DNA from: Schistocerca nitens
Taxonomy: Eukaryota > Arthropoda > Insecta > Orthoptera > Acrididae
Reading direction: 5' to 3'
NCBI RefSeq assembly: GCF_023898315.1
Contig: NC_064615.1
Span: forward strand, 1,187,629,413 to 1,187,693,412
DNA: 64,000 nucleotides
Of this stretch, positions 12,093 to 23,603 are shown piece after piece; position 1 is the first letter of the stretch, and the number at the start of each line of letters is the position of its first letter. The notes beneath the pieces were generated by a model. It was not told the DNA's origin. It did not search any database and saw nothing but the letters and a program-made list of their open reading frames with translations. The position numbers and the translations under genes are program-made.

Positions 12093-12292
12093 GACTTTAT
12101 TCACAGATATTATTTTCTCAGCAACTTTAGCATATATTTCAGAATAAAATTCAGTTGTCAGTTGCACGATTGAAGTGTTCCCTTAACATCCGTTAAGTTG
12201 TTTTTCCATTTCTTGCAGTAATTGTACCTCTACAAACCAGTCTTTGTGCTGACAAAATATTCTTACTCTGCAATGCCCTCTAGAAACATCTG

Positions 12293-12384
12293 ACACAATC
12301 AAATGCCTTTGTTAAATTAAATAAAAGATGCCTAGCGTTCAAAACCTTTTGTTTAATCCATCTAGTACCTCATGGAGAAAAGAG
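12293..12384 (-). repeat. LINE segment, second copy of a dispersed direct repeat
   Basis: Second copy of the segment at 11550-11640, about 650 bp away in the same orientation. It may be a separate truncated insertion or the result of a rearrangement inside one LINE. Confidence 0.8.
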
Positions 12385-12698
12385 GTCATTCGATAGACTG
12401 CCGTAGCCAGTACAAAAACAACTTTGACATATTTATCAGTGGCAGAGTATCTGTATTATGGAATTTACTTGCCAACATCACATAGGACATAAAAAGTGAC
12501 TGCAAACAAAATATTTGAAGCCATTGTGGCAGTCCGAGTGTGAGTATGACAACTAACTGACTGGAAGGCAACTAAACTTCATTGCACAAAGAAATGTTTT
12601 CTAAAAAAAAACATGCCCAACAAATGAAGAAGGGATCCATGAATGATATGGGGCTGTAAATGACAAGAACACACAAGATACATTAACGTTATGTTTAA

Positions 12699-14109
12699 TT
12701 GAAAAGAAAATATCATCTAGAATATGTAATACAACCAGATCTAGTTGGAGTCATAGCTCCACCTACAATTGCCAAATGCAACAATAATAAGATTCTAAAC
12801 TGCAAATCCATGTTCCAAAGAATGTTGCAAGTTACCATGAGTCATTTCAAAACAGTTTTAAAGGTGTTAAATGCTGGTGCTCTTACAGTGGGAGACAAAA
12901 GAAGAAAACACAGTAACAGATGGCAGAAAATAGCAACAGAAATAAGGGAAATGGCCGGATCTAACTGTGGTCAGTTTCCTTCCAAACCAACACATTACTG
13001 TTGGGGTCAAATCTGAAAAGAAGCATTTTGAAAACACTGACCTTAGTGTTGCAAAATTCTTCACATCATTTCAATAACATTTTCCCCGTGAAACAAATAC
13101 AGAACTCTAGATGAAGTGTTACACTTATCATAAGTTCTTTAAGGAGAATAGTCCATATTTATTCCAAAAACCAAGAACTAATACCTGTGATTTTTGTCAG
13201 GAATGTGCAGTTATGTTGAGTATTGATGCAAATTATTCTCATAGAGATGTGAATGAAGAACACAAACTAAAGATTGTGAAGTACAGTACCCTCAAAGACA
13301 AGTATTTGAGGTTGACCAAAGTTGACACCACATATACCCTATTGCTCGAGTTTGATTACGCACAAAACCTGCCTGTGCCTAAAATGAGCATTACTGTGCA
13401 ATTTTATGAGAGGCTACTGTGGTTGTATTTATTTAATGTTAATTGTCACAATGACCAGTCAAGTACATTTTATTGATTTCTCAAAGATTGATTAAAAAAA
13501 AAGGTTCAAATTCTGTTTGTTACTAATTGCATGACTTCATAAGTATGAAATTCCACAAGTCAAACAATATTAAGACCATTATACTTCTAGCGGATTTGGG
13601 TGGGGGTTCAAAATAAAAATATGTAACTTCAGCCTATATGGAAAAATGCTACGAGATATTGAAAACATTGAGAATGTGTGCCAATGTACTTTGACGCTTC
13701 AGAGCTGCAGAAACAATCAATCACCCTTTGAGGTGGTGGAGGACTGGGCATCAGCTTTATCACCATACCATGTCACAAAAACCAAAGAAAAGACACTATT
13801 GGTGGAACACAAAAATATGTTACTTTGTATTACAGTGGCAATATATTTTCAGTCTCACCAGATATATTTAGTCTCAGCAGACATATTTAGTCCTCACCAA
13901 ATAAAGAAACAAGAATGTACATTGCCAGTAAGGAAGACGACATGCATATAGTGAAGACATCTCATCCTGAGACTATGGATGCAATGTTGAAGGATACGTT
14001 CACACTACTCAAGTTCCTTCAAGACAACAAAGCAGAAATGCTAGAGGCGATTGTCAGTTATGCACCTGTGACACACAATGACTGCTCAGGATGTGAAAGA
14101 GAAACATGA
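12699..14109 (+). pseudogene. Decayed transposase-like gene with a possible RNase H-type core
   Basis: Three plus-strand frames follow one another: 12699-13016 (TVGDKRRKHSNRWQKIATEIR), 13111-13476 (Cys-rich TCDFCQECAV, then LLEFDYAQNLPVPKMS and LYLFNVNCHND) and 13646-13951 (SPFEVVEDWASALSP). I recognise the same order in a widespread arthropod protein family that looks transposon-derived, with a 'DSCGGQN'-like motif; a mutated version of that motif seems to lie near 13590-13610. Frameshifts and stops separate the pieces, so it is a pseudogene here. I cannot name the superfamily with certainty and see no terminal inverted repeats. Confidence 0.5.
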
Positions 14110-14311
14110 TCGGTAATAACCGTGCAAAAACTGTTGCAGATAATTGTTGTGGAAGGCACTGTATGCAGTTTATGTCTGTAATTGAATAAATGTATTGCTT
14201 TCACTTTATGGTTGATTATTTTAGTACTAGATTTTAAAGGAGATATTCACGGCTATGTATAATGCCTTCAGAAACACCTTTACAATGTCCTGTTACTTAG
14301 AAAACTAGTTA

Positions 14312-14560
14312 TGTTTTTCGAATTCCAATGACACTCATACAGCATTGATGGCCGGGAGTGGCCACATGGTGATCTTCGGCTGCCGCGCTGCAAGTCTTTT
14401 TGATTGACAACCACATTGGGCGACTCATGTGTCGACGATGATAGGGATAACACAACTCTCTGTCCGTGATTGGAGAAAATCTCCGACTCGGCTGGGAATC
14501 GAACCCAGGCCTACTGCATGGCAATTGGACATGCTGACCACTCAGCTAATGAGGCGGGTG
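14312..14560 (-). mobile_element. tRNA-derived SINE
   Basis: On the minus strand the element starts with a tRNA-like head: A box tagctgagtggtcagcatg and B box gggttcgattcccagcc, about 75 bp long, followed by a ~170 bp non-tRNA body. This is the standard layout of a tRNA-derived SINE with an internal RNA polymerase III promoter. Flanking duplication is not clear. A true tRNA gene is unlikely because the head continues without a terminator into the body. Confidence 0.75.
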
Positions 14561-15002
14561 TTTGTTGAATAAAAGTATAGTTTTTGTTGCTTTACTTTAC
14601 AGTCTGAGGATGCTACTTTTTAGCTTTAATGACTGTTTAATAGCCAAATATGGAAAATGTTGTTTTCTTTTTTATGTTACACACTGATATGGAGAAAACA
14701 CATTAAGTATGGAAATGTATGTGTTTAAATCAGTAAGTAAGTCATACACATTAAAATATCATGTCATTTATTCTGAAACATCAATATGTCATTTCCATTT
14801 GACTGAAATTTTGTCCTCATAGGGGTTTTGCAAGGAATGAAAACCTTACGTCAAATGTTTGATGCTCTGTATCTTGATTTCAATACATTGCAGGTCAGTC
14901 ATGGTCCCAGAGAATGCCTCAATTAATGTTATTTTGCTTTATTGGTTTCAACAATTTAATCTGTCATCTTCAGAAACAAACAAAAATCATTATAAATTTA
15001 TT
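14561..15002. other. No recognisable gene or repeat
   Basis: AT-rich spacer between a SINE and the full-length RTE element; nothing identified. Confidence 0.5.
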
Positions 15003-15326
15003 ATAAATCATTAGCCTACCCCCATGAAACATGGACCTTGCCATTGGTGGGGAGGCTTGCGTGCCTCAGCGATACAGATGGCCGTACCATAGGTGCAACC
15101 ACAACGGAGGGGTACCTGTTGAGAGGCCAGACAAACATGTGGTTCCTGAAGAGGGGCAGCAGCCTTTTCAGTAGTTGCAGGGGCAACAGTCTGGATGATT
15201 GACTGATCTGGCCTTGTAACACTAACCAAAACGGCATTGCTGTGATGGTACTGCGAACGGTTGAAAGCAAGGGGAAACTACAGCCGTAATTTTTCCCAAG
15301 GGCATGCAGCTTTACTGTATGGTTAA

Positions 15327-16942
15327 ATGATGATGGCGTCCTCTTGGGTAAAATATTCCGGAGGTAAAATAGTCCACCATTCGGATCTCCGGGCGGGGAC
15401 TACTCAAGAGGATGTCGTTATCAGGAGAAAGAAAACTGGCTTCTACGGATCGGAGTGTGGAATGTCAGATCCCTTAATCGGGCAGGTAGGTTAGAAAATT
15501 TAAAAAGGGAAATGGATAGGTTGAAGTTGGATATAGTGGGAATTAGTGAAGTTCGGTGGCAGGAGGAACAAGACTTCTGGTCAGGTGAATACAGGGTTAT
15601 AAATACAAAATCAAATAGGGGTAATGCAGGAGTAGGTTTAATAATGAATAAAAAAATAGGAGTGTGGGTAAGCTACTACCAACAGCATAGTGAATGCATT
15701 ATTGTGGCCAAGATAGACATGAAGCTCATGCCTACTACAGTAGTACAAGTTTATATGCCAACTAGCTATGCAGATGATGAAGAAATTGATGAAATGTATG
15801 ATGAGATAAGAGAAATTATTCAGTTATTGAAGGGAGACAAAGATTTAATAGTCATGGGTGACTGGAATTCGAGAGTAGGAAAAGGGAGAGAAGGAAACAT
15901 AGTGGGTGAATACGGATTGGGGGAGAGAAATGAAAGAGGAAGCCGTCTGGTAGAATTTTACACAGAGCATAACTTAATCATAGCTAACACTTGGTTCAAG
16001 AATCATAAAAGAAGGTTGTATACATGGAAGAATCCTGGAGATACTAGAAGGTATCAGATAGGTTATATAATGGTAAGACAGAGATTTAGGAACCAGGTTT
16101 TAAATTGTAAGACATTTCCAGGGGCAGATGTGGACTCTGACCACAATCTATTGCTTATGAACTGTAGATTAAAACTGAAGAAACTGCAAAAAGGTGGGAA
16201 TTTAAGGAGATGGGACCTGGATAAACTGAAAGAACCAGACGTTGTACAGAGTTCCAGGGAGAGCATAAGGGAACAATTGACAGGGATGGGGGAAAGAAAT
16301 ACAGTAGAAGAAGAATGGGTAACTCTGAGGGATGAAGTAGGGAAGGCAGCAGAGGATCAAGTAGGTAAAAAGATGAGGGCTAGTAGAAATCCTTGGGTAA
16401 CAGAAGAAATATTGAACTTAATTGATGAAAGTAGAAAATATAAAAATGCAGTAAATGAAGCAGGCAAAAAGGAATACAAAAGTCTCAAAAATGAGATCAA
16501 CAGGAAGTGCAAAATAGCTAAGCAGGGGTGGCTAGAGGATAAATGTAAGGATGTAGAGGCTTATCTCACGAGGGGTAAGATAGATACTGCCTACAGGAAA
16601 ATTAAAGAGACCTTTGGAGAAAATAGAACCACTTGTATGAATATCAAGAGCTCAGATGGAAACCCAGTTCTAAGCATAGAAGGGAAAGCAGAAAGGTGGA
16701 AGGAATGTATAGAGGGTCTATACAAGGTCGTTGTACTTGAGGACAATATTATGGAAATGAAAGAGGATGTAGATGAAGATGAAATGGGAGATAAGATACT
16801 GCGTGAAGAGTTTGACAGAGCACTGAAAGACCTGAGTCGAAACAAGGCCCCGGGAGTAGACAACATTCCATTGGAACTTCTGACGGCCTTGGGAGAGCCA
16901 GTCCTGACAAAACTCCTACCATTTGGTGAGCAAGTTGTATGA
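15327..16942 (+). pseudogene. RTE endonuclease and N-terminal reverse transcriptase region
   Basis: The natural start is probably the ATGATG at 15327, because a sister copy (from 18997) reads MMIASSRVKYSGGK from the equivalent place into the endonuclease. In this copy one base is missing near 15440, so the main frame is open only from about 15455. Endonuclease motifs: WNVRSL (Asn), ISEVRW (Glu), VMGDWNSRVG (Asp-Asn) and SDHNLL (Asp-His). QIGYIM carries Gly where sister copies have Asp (QIDYIM). A basic and acidic linker follows (residues ~250-460) and then RNKAPGVDNIPLELL, the first reverse transcriptase block. The frame ends at 16942 after a shift. Confidence 0.85.
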
Positions 16943-17087
16943 GACAGGCGAAATACCCTCAGACTTCAAGAAGAATATAATAATTCCAATCCCAAAGAAA
17001 GCAGGTGTTGACAGATGTGAAAATTACTGAACTATCAGTTTAATAAGTCACAGCTGCAAAATACTAATGCGAATTCTTTATAGATGA

Positions 17088-17852
17088 ATGGAAAAACTGG
17101 TAGAAGCCGACCTCGGCGAAGATCAGTTTGGATTCCGCAGAAATGTTGGAACACGTGAGGCAATACTGACCCTACGACTTATCTTAGAAAATAGATTAAG
17201 GAAAGGCAAACCTACATTTCTAGCATATGTAGACTTAGAGAAAGCTTTTGACAATGTTGACTGGAATACTCTCTTTCAAATTCTGAAGGTGACAGGGGTA
17301 AAATACAGGGAGCGAAAGGCTATTTACAATTTGTACAGACACCAGATGGCAGTTATAAGAGTCGAGGGGCATGAAAGGGAAGCAGCGGTTGGGAAGGGGG
17401 TGAGACAGGGTTGTAGCCTGTCCCCGATGTTATTCAATCTGTATATTGAGCAAGTAGTAAAGGAAACAAAAGAAAAATTCGGAGTAGGTATTAAAGTCCA
17501 TGGAGAAGAAATAAAAACTTTGAGGTTCGCTGATGACTTTGTAATTCTGTCAGAGACAGCAAAGGACTTGGTAGAGCAGTTTAACGGAATGTACAGTGTC
17601 TTGAAAGTTGGATATAAGATGAACAACAACAATAGCAAAACGAGGATAATGGAATGTAGTCGAATTAAGTCGGTTGATGCTGAGGGAATTAGATTAGGAA
17701 ATGAGACACTTAAAGTAATAAAGGAGTTTTGCTATTTGGGGAGCAAAATAACTGATGATGGTAGAAGTAGAGAGGATATAAAATGTAGACTGGCAATGGC
17801 AAGGAAAGCGTTTCTGAAGAAGAGAAATTTGTTAACATCGAGTATAGATTAA
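17088..17852 (+). pseudogene. RTE reverse transcriptase core
   Basis: This frame holds the palm motifs of a LINE reverse transcriptase: GFRRNVGTREAI, AYVDLEKAFDNVDW (first catalytic Asp), RQGCSLSPMLFNLYIE and LRFADDFVILS (the two adjacent catalytic Asp), then the thumb segment FCYLGSKITDDGRS. The catalytic residues are intact; disruption lies upstream and downstream. A stop after SSID closes it, and the family continues in another frame at 17902. Confidence 0.9.
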
Positions 17853-17901
17853 AGTGTCAGGAAGTCGTTTCTGAAAGTATTTGTATGGAGTGTAGCCATC
17901 C

Positions 17902-18294
17902 ATGTATGGAAGTGAAACATGGACGATAAATAGTTTAGACAAGAAGAGAATAGAAGCTTTTGAAATGTGGTGCTACAGAAGAATGCTGAAGATTAGATGG
18001 GTAGATCACATAACTAATGAGGAGGTATTGAATAGGATTGGGGAGAAGAGGAGTTTGTGGCCCAACTTGACAAGAAGAAGGGACTGGTTGGTAGGACATG
18101 TTCTGAGGCATCAAGGGATCACAAATTTAGCATTGGAGGGCAGCGTGGAGGGCAAAAATCGTAGAGGGAGACCAAGAGATGAATACACTAAGCAGATTCA
18201 GAAGGATGTAGGTTGCAGTAGGTACTGGGAGATGAAGAAGCTTGCACAGGATAGAGTAGCATGGAGAGCTGCATCAAACCAGTCTCAGGACTGA
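17902..18294 (+). pseudogene. RTE C-terminal region
   Basis: It reads MYGSETWTINSLDKKRIEAF, then RMLKIRWVDHITNEEVLNRIG and RRRDWLVGHVLRH, the usual end of RTE-type polyproteins after the thumb. The stop codon is 8-10 bases before the trinucleotide tail, so there is almost no 3' untranslated region, as in other RTE elements. Confidence 0.85.
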
Positions 18295-18705
18295 AGACAA
18301 CAACAACAACAAACAACATAAATCATTAGATATTGGCTATACATTTCTGTGAAGTATCAGAAGTGTATCATAATACTAACTTACTATCAGTCTTCACAGA
18401 AGCACAGAAGCATGCCTTACATGTCCAAAAATGTAAATAAGGTATGTGATAATTACAAACATAGGTTGATAATTTACAGTAAATGAATCACATGTGTCCA
18501 ACTTTTCAGATAAAATTGACAGGGAGGATATTTAAGATCCTCTTCAATGAGCTCTTGTTCAACAAAGACAGTGAAAATTCATATAAGTCCACTTTTGTGG
18601 AACACCTCAGAATTGAGACTCACACTCTTCCTCCTCCATCCTTGCTTTACATGAAAATTTTGCATGCAGTTAACAAGGACTACAAAATAAACCTATTAGA
18701 AGAAT

Positions 18706-19203
18706 AGACCTTGCCATTGGTGGGGAGGCTTGCGTGCCTCAGCGATACACATAGCCGTACCGTAGGTGCAACCACAACAGAGGGGTATCTGTTGAGAGGC
18801 CAGACAAATGTATGGTTCCTGAAGAGGGGCAGCAGCCTTTTCAGTAGTTGCAGGGGCAACAGTCTGGCTGATTGATCTGGCCTTGTAACACTAACCAAAA
18901 CGACCTTGCTGTGTTGGTACTGCGAACGGCTGAAAGCAATGGGGAAACTACAGCCGAAATTTTTCCCGAGGGCATGCAGCTGTACTGTATGGTTAAATGA
19001 TGATTGCGTCCTCTCGGGTAAAATATTCCGGAGGTAAAATAGTCCCCCATTCAGATCTCCGGGCAGGGACTACTCAAGAGGACATTGTTATCAGGAGAAA
19101 GAAAACTGGCGTTCTATGGATCGGAGTGTGGCATGCCAGATCCCTTAATCGGGCAGGTAGGTTAGAAAATTTAAAAAGGCAAATAGATAGGTTAAAGTCA
19201 GAC
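18706..19203 (+). mobile_element. RTE LINE 5' fragment
   Basis: It matches 15027-15525 of the full-length copy: the complete leader, the ATGATG start and the first ~70 codons (GTTQEDIVIRRKKTGVLWIG, then NRAGRLENLKRQ). The match stops at 19203, exactly where Penelope-like sequence begins. The 3' part is missing and does not reappear on the far side of the Penelope-like block. Confidence 0.85.
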
Positions 19204-21300
19204 GGTCATCTCACTAAACTTTATTTCATGATCACCTTTCTAAAACATATGTTCTGCTACAGCCGATTGATCAATATGTCCAAGGTGGCACTTCCTTTTA
19301 TGTTCACCCAGATGGGTGTTGATGCTTTTGTTGTGCCTATAAAGGCCTTTCCACAACTGCATGGAATTTTATAGACACCTGGTGTAGATAGATGATGTCG
19401 TTTATCTTTTGCGGATCTTAAGCATTCTTTTATTTTTGTGGTAGGTCTGAAAACAGTTTACACATCATACTTGCTTAAAATTTTTGCAATGCAATCAGTG
19501 ACCTTACTGATGAATGGTAAGAACACTTTCCCCTCGGGTTGGTGTCGATCCTCATCCGTCCTGGTTGTCAGTCTAGGATGTAGCGTACGATCTCTCTCTC
19601 TGTTGGAACACTCATTCTTCTCGAAGGTCGCTGTAAGGTGTTAAATCACATCATCTAAGTGAGCTGGTTCACATATTTTGTGTGCCCTGTCTATTAATGT
19701 TTTAATCACCCCTCTTTTATGTCTTGGGTGGTGGTTAGAATCTTTCTGCAGATAACGATCAGTGTGTGTGTCTTTTCTGGAAACCTTATGACCCAATGGT
19801 CTGTCCTTTCGTTTGATTACAGTCACTTCTAAGAAGTTCAGGTGACCATCGATTTCCTTTTCCATAGTGAAATGAATTCTTGGATTAATACTAATCAGAT
19901 GTAACAGGAAGACGTCCAGTTCCTCTTCCCCATGGGTCCAAATGTATCGTCTACATAACAATACCATCTGGCTGGTCTTTTTCTAGCTGTTTGCAGTGCC
20001 CATTGTTCAGAGTTCTCCATGAACAAGTTAGCCACAGCTGGACTAAGAAGACTTCCCATAGTCAATCCGTTCATAAAAAAACATTATTATATTGAAAATA
20101 AGTTGTCGTAAGGCAATGTCTGAATAATGCCAAACTATCACCAGGAACAACGTCGGCTATACATGTGATCGCTCCATGGTGTACAATGACACCACATCAA
20201 AACTGACCACGATATCACCAGGGCCCACACTAATTGCCTTAATAATATCGATGATGTGATAAGAATTTTTAACACGACTGTTGGTTCCACCAACGTGAGG
20301 TTTCAGCAGTGAGGCAAGGTGTCCAGCTCATTCACGGGTGGGAGACCCTATTGTGCTGACTATAGGTGTCTAAGGTACCAGCGGTTTGTGGACCTCGGGT
20401 AACCCGTAGAGTCTGGGCGAGTAAGCTTCTGATTTAAAGAGTTGCTTCTTGTTGACCGAAGAGAGGGAAGACGCTTTCACCAATTGATTGGTCATTTTTA
20501 AAACCTTCGATGGTGGATCCTTCTGAAGTTGTTTGTAATTGTTGGGATCCAAAATGTCCACGATTTTTTCACGATAATCTTTACTCTTCATTACGACAGT
20601 GGTGTTGCTCTTATCTGCAGAAAGCACGATGACGTTTTCATCTGCGTTGATGTCCCTCAGTGCCTACCTTTGTGCCTGTGACAGATTACTATCAGGTGGC
20701 TTACGAGTGCACAAAATTCTAGCTGTTTCCATTCTTATAACATCAGCAGACTGCTGTGACAGCTGACAGATACCTGCCTCAACATTAGCCACAATATCTT
20801 CCGTGGGAACCATTCGGGGCGTCACTGCAAAATTTCCACCCTTAGCAAGTACTGAAACTTCATCTACAGTCAAGACTTTTTCTGACAGGTTAATAACTGT
20901 CAGAGAATTATCCTCTCTCGTGCCTCCCAAAGCGATCTTCTGTAAGCTATATTTTGTCTAATCACTGATATTTCTGCACTTACTTCCATCATTCTAAATG
21001 TAAGGTTGTCAGTCTTATTCCTATTGTCATACTGCACGGTATTACTAATGAGAATATGATGTCGAAATAGCTTACTGTTGGTTTTCACCAGTGCTCGCCG
21101 CATCTGGTGAATCCTCTCTTGTAACATTTCTGATTCCATACAGTTGTAAATTCAATGAGCTTGTACCGAGTGGAACATCCTCTTCACTTGCAGAAATTTC
21201 AGAACAGTTGACATGTCCCTACAGCGTAACAGGAAGGTGAGCAAACAGTTGTTGTGACTTCCTCTTGCACATGCTCTCAAACCGTCAAACCGATACTGAC
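19204..21300 (-). mobile_element. Penelope-like element, first copy (minus)
   Basis: Minus-strand frames in order: N-terminal region (21139-20900, MESEMLQERIHQMRRAL; 20930-20664), reverse transcriptase start (20627-20370, LSADKSNTTVVM and PRLYGLPEVHKPLVP), C-terminal reverse transcriptase (19967-19641, GEEELDVFLLHLISINPRI and RYLQKDSNHHPRHKRG) and a decayed GIY-YIG endonuclease down to 19204. This domain order (RT then GIY-YIG) is specific to Penelope-like elements. Several stops and shifts interrupt it, and the 3' end is missing. Confidence 0.85.
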
Positions 21301-21305
21301 ATATC

Positions 21306-22390
21306 CTCCCTGTAGAGGCGTTTGATCAATGATTGTCACCTGAACTACTTAGATGTGACTGTAATCAAACGAGAGGACGGATCAGTGGGTCATAAGGTTT
21401 TCAGCAAAGACACACATACTGATCGTTATCTGCAGAAAGATTCTAACCACCACCCAAGACATAAAAGAGGGGTGATTAAAACATTAATAGACAGGGCACA
21501 CAAAATATGTGAACCAGCTCACTGAGATGATGAGATTGAACACCTTACAGCAACCTTCAAGAAGAATGGGTATTCCATCAGAGAGAGAGATCGTGGACTA
21601 CGCCCTAGATTGACAACCAGGACAGACGAGGATCGACACCAACCCAAAGGGAAAGTGTTCTTACCATTTATCAGTAAGGTCACTGGTTGCATGGGAAAAA
21701 TTTTAAGCAGGTATGATGTGGAAACTGTTTTAAGACCCATCACAAAAATAATGTTTAAGATCCGCAAAAGATAAACGACATCCTCTATCTACACCAGGTG
21801 TCTATAAAATTCCGTGCAGTTGTGGAAACGTCTATATAGGCACAACAAAAAGAAGCGTCAACACCTGTCTGGCTGAACATAAAAGGAACTGCCGTCTCGG
21901 ACATATTAATAAAGTGGCTGTAGCGGAACATGTGTTTCAGGAAGGTGATCATGAAATAAAGTTTAGTGAGACGACCGTCATAGCAAAGATGTCACATTAT
22001 TATGTACAAATGTTCAGAGAGGCCATTGAGATTACCAAACACTGCAATAATTTTAATAGAAAAGATGTAGGCATTAAGCTGGATAAGATATGGATGTCAA
22101 CATTGCAGCAACAGCGTGACAATCGATTAATTTCAATTGAGGAAGTTGGTAATATCAGAGATCATAGCACAGCTGACGTCACGTGATTTACAGCGGCGCC
22201 CTCTGGATGGCTTATATATACGGCGCTCACTCGCGCTCTCATTACAGTTCGCCAATTTTCCTCGGAGGATCCCTTCCGCAGCCGAAGGCGAAACATCAGA
22301 GGAGAGGTTTTATGTATGGACCACGGCATCTCAGCCCGGAAGTGTTTAGTGATGAAAATATGTGTGTCCATCAGCTGCTCAAGGCCTCCA
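21306..22390 (+). mobile_element. Penelope-like element, second copy (plus, inverted relative to the first)
   Basis: Starting near 21306, plus-strand sequence repeats the end of the reverse transcriptase (HLNYLDVTVIKREDGSVGHK and DRYLQKDSNHHPRHKRG) and then codes a better preserved GIY-YIG endonuclease at about 21795-22120 (IPCSCGNVYIGTTKRSVN, AEHKRNCRLGH, VAEHVFQEGDH). A 3' region follows to about 22390 with a hammerhead-like motif at 22262-22297. It overlaps in content with the minus copy by about 650 bp, giving a large inverted repeat. Stops interrupt the coding part. Confidence 0.85.
22262..22297 (+). ncRNA. Degenerate hammerhead-ribozyme-like motif in Penelope 3' region
   Basis: The sequence reads cggagga, then t and c, a perfect 5 bp stem ccttc/gaagg with loop cgcagcc, then cgaaac and atc. 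The layout resembles a hammerhead core (CUGANGA, helix II, GAAA, then a UH cleavage site). CGGAGGA departs from the consensus and extra bases separate it from helix II. Hammerheads are known from Penelope-like terminal regions; activity here is doubtful. Confidence 0.35.
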
Positions 22391-23603
22391 CTATGTGGTG
22401 TCTGTAGTTACCTTTACTCATTTGATTATTTCTACCCAATCCAGAAATTTCCATTATAATATTCATACTGTTATCATGCCTTCTGCTTTTTGTTTTCTTT
22501 TTCCCCCGCATCAATGTATTTTTCAAGGGAAAAGATTTGAGATAGTTCTACGTCGTTTTTGAGCTTTTACCGATATTCTCGAATGCTCTAGAATACAACT
22601 TGAAAACAGTACATGTCAAATGATCCACACTCCAGCAAAAGAGTCCTACCCAACGAGTTGTGTGACATAGTAAAGATGGAGGAACAATTCAGTTGGAAAA
22701 ATATATTCATTTATAGAGACAAACTACATAAACAACGAATGGCTTTGTGAGCAAACAATTTTAGCAACAAAAAATAACAGAGTTTATCACACAAATCAGC
22801 TCAAAGAGGTGTGATACTAGAGGACTGAAAAGTATTTAATTCCCACTGATACAATGATGATCCAAGGTAAAAACATGAACTTCACAACAGAATTCTTAAT
22901 TCACTCAATTTTACCAGAGTGCCCTCACAAAAAGGCTTCTAAGCATAACAGAAGCATAAATATTAACAGGAAAAGAAGATACGCAAGACAGTATTCATAC
23001 CATGAAGTCCAGTCATTTCAACTAACTTACCTTTCAGCTATAAAAGTCCAGTAAGTTTACCATATGGTATGTCTATTAGTAAAGAACAAGGACAAAAATT
23101 CCAATGTCACTGACTGAGCTGCGTTAATTACACAGACATCTCTACATCGTGTGTTCAACAACCATAAAACTTTTTCCATCTTTGTACCTGAAGGTAAAAC
23201 ACCAAATGTAGTTTATAAGAATATACCTACATGCTGGCTACCAATACTATCCAACATTGGTCCAGCTCACTTTCATGAAGACTGCTCTTCTACTGCCTTT
23301 GTCAGCAAGTTCCTAAAAATGAATCAAACCCTCTTCATGATGATTTACTCTTCCTGCTTACGAAACAATTCAAGTCCAGAAGATCTGCATATGAGAGAGT
23401 CCAAGGGCTCTTCACTGGATTTGGCTAGGGCACTGGATGGAAACATACATGGCAAGCCACGAAAACTTGTAACCACAAACTTACAGACGACCCAACTGTT
23501 AAGACCCAGGCTTTCAACATCCTTGGGGTGTATGGGTACAGCTCAACAGATTCTGGACAGGAGAAGGTGTGTGGCAATACAACATGCACAAATGGGTATT
23601 TTA
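22391..23603. other. No recognisable gene or repeat
   Basis: AT-rich DNA between Penelope-like and mariner elements. A 175-codon plus-strand frame at 23151-23678 shows no known domain and runs into the mariner terminal repeat, so I do not call it a gene. Confidence 0.5.

Larger units (their letters stand above)
15015..18317 (+). mobile_element. Full-length RTE-type LINE with 12 bp target duplication
   Basis: The element is 3.3 kb, bounded by a perfect 12 bp duplication (ataaatcattag) at 15003-15014 and 18318-18329. It has a ~310 bp leader starting cctacccccatgaaac, one long ORF region coding an APE endonuclease and a reverse transcriptase, a very short 3' untranslated part and an (acaa/caa)n tail, all typical of the RTE clade. 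The leader and coding region recur at 18.7, 36.2, 52.3 and 59-62 kb. The ORF is broken: a 1-base loss near 15440, a frameshift near 16920 and in-frame stops near 17030, 17085 and 17850, so this copy cannot retrotranspose by itself. Confidence 0.9.

Noticed and set aside
16063-16866. Ser-rich minus-strand frames in the RTE element (and their mirror images near 37.4-38.0 and 60.2-60.7 kb)
   Set aside because: They recur in each RTE copy only because they are antisense to the Lys/Glu-rich linker; no independent evidence of coding.
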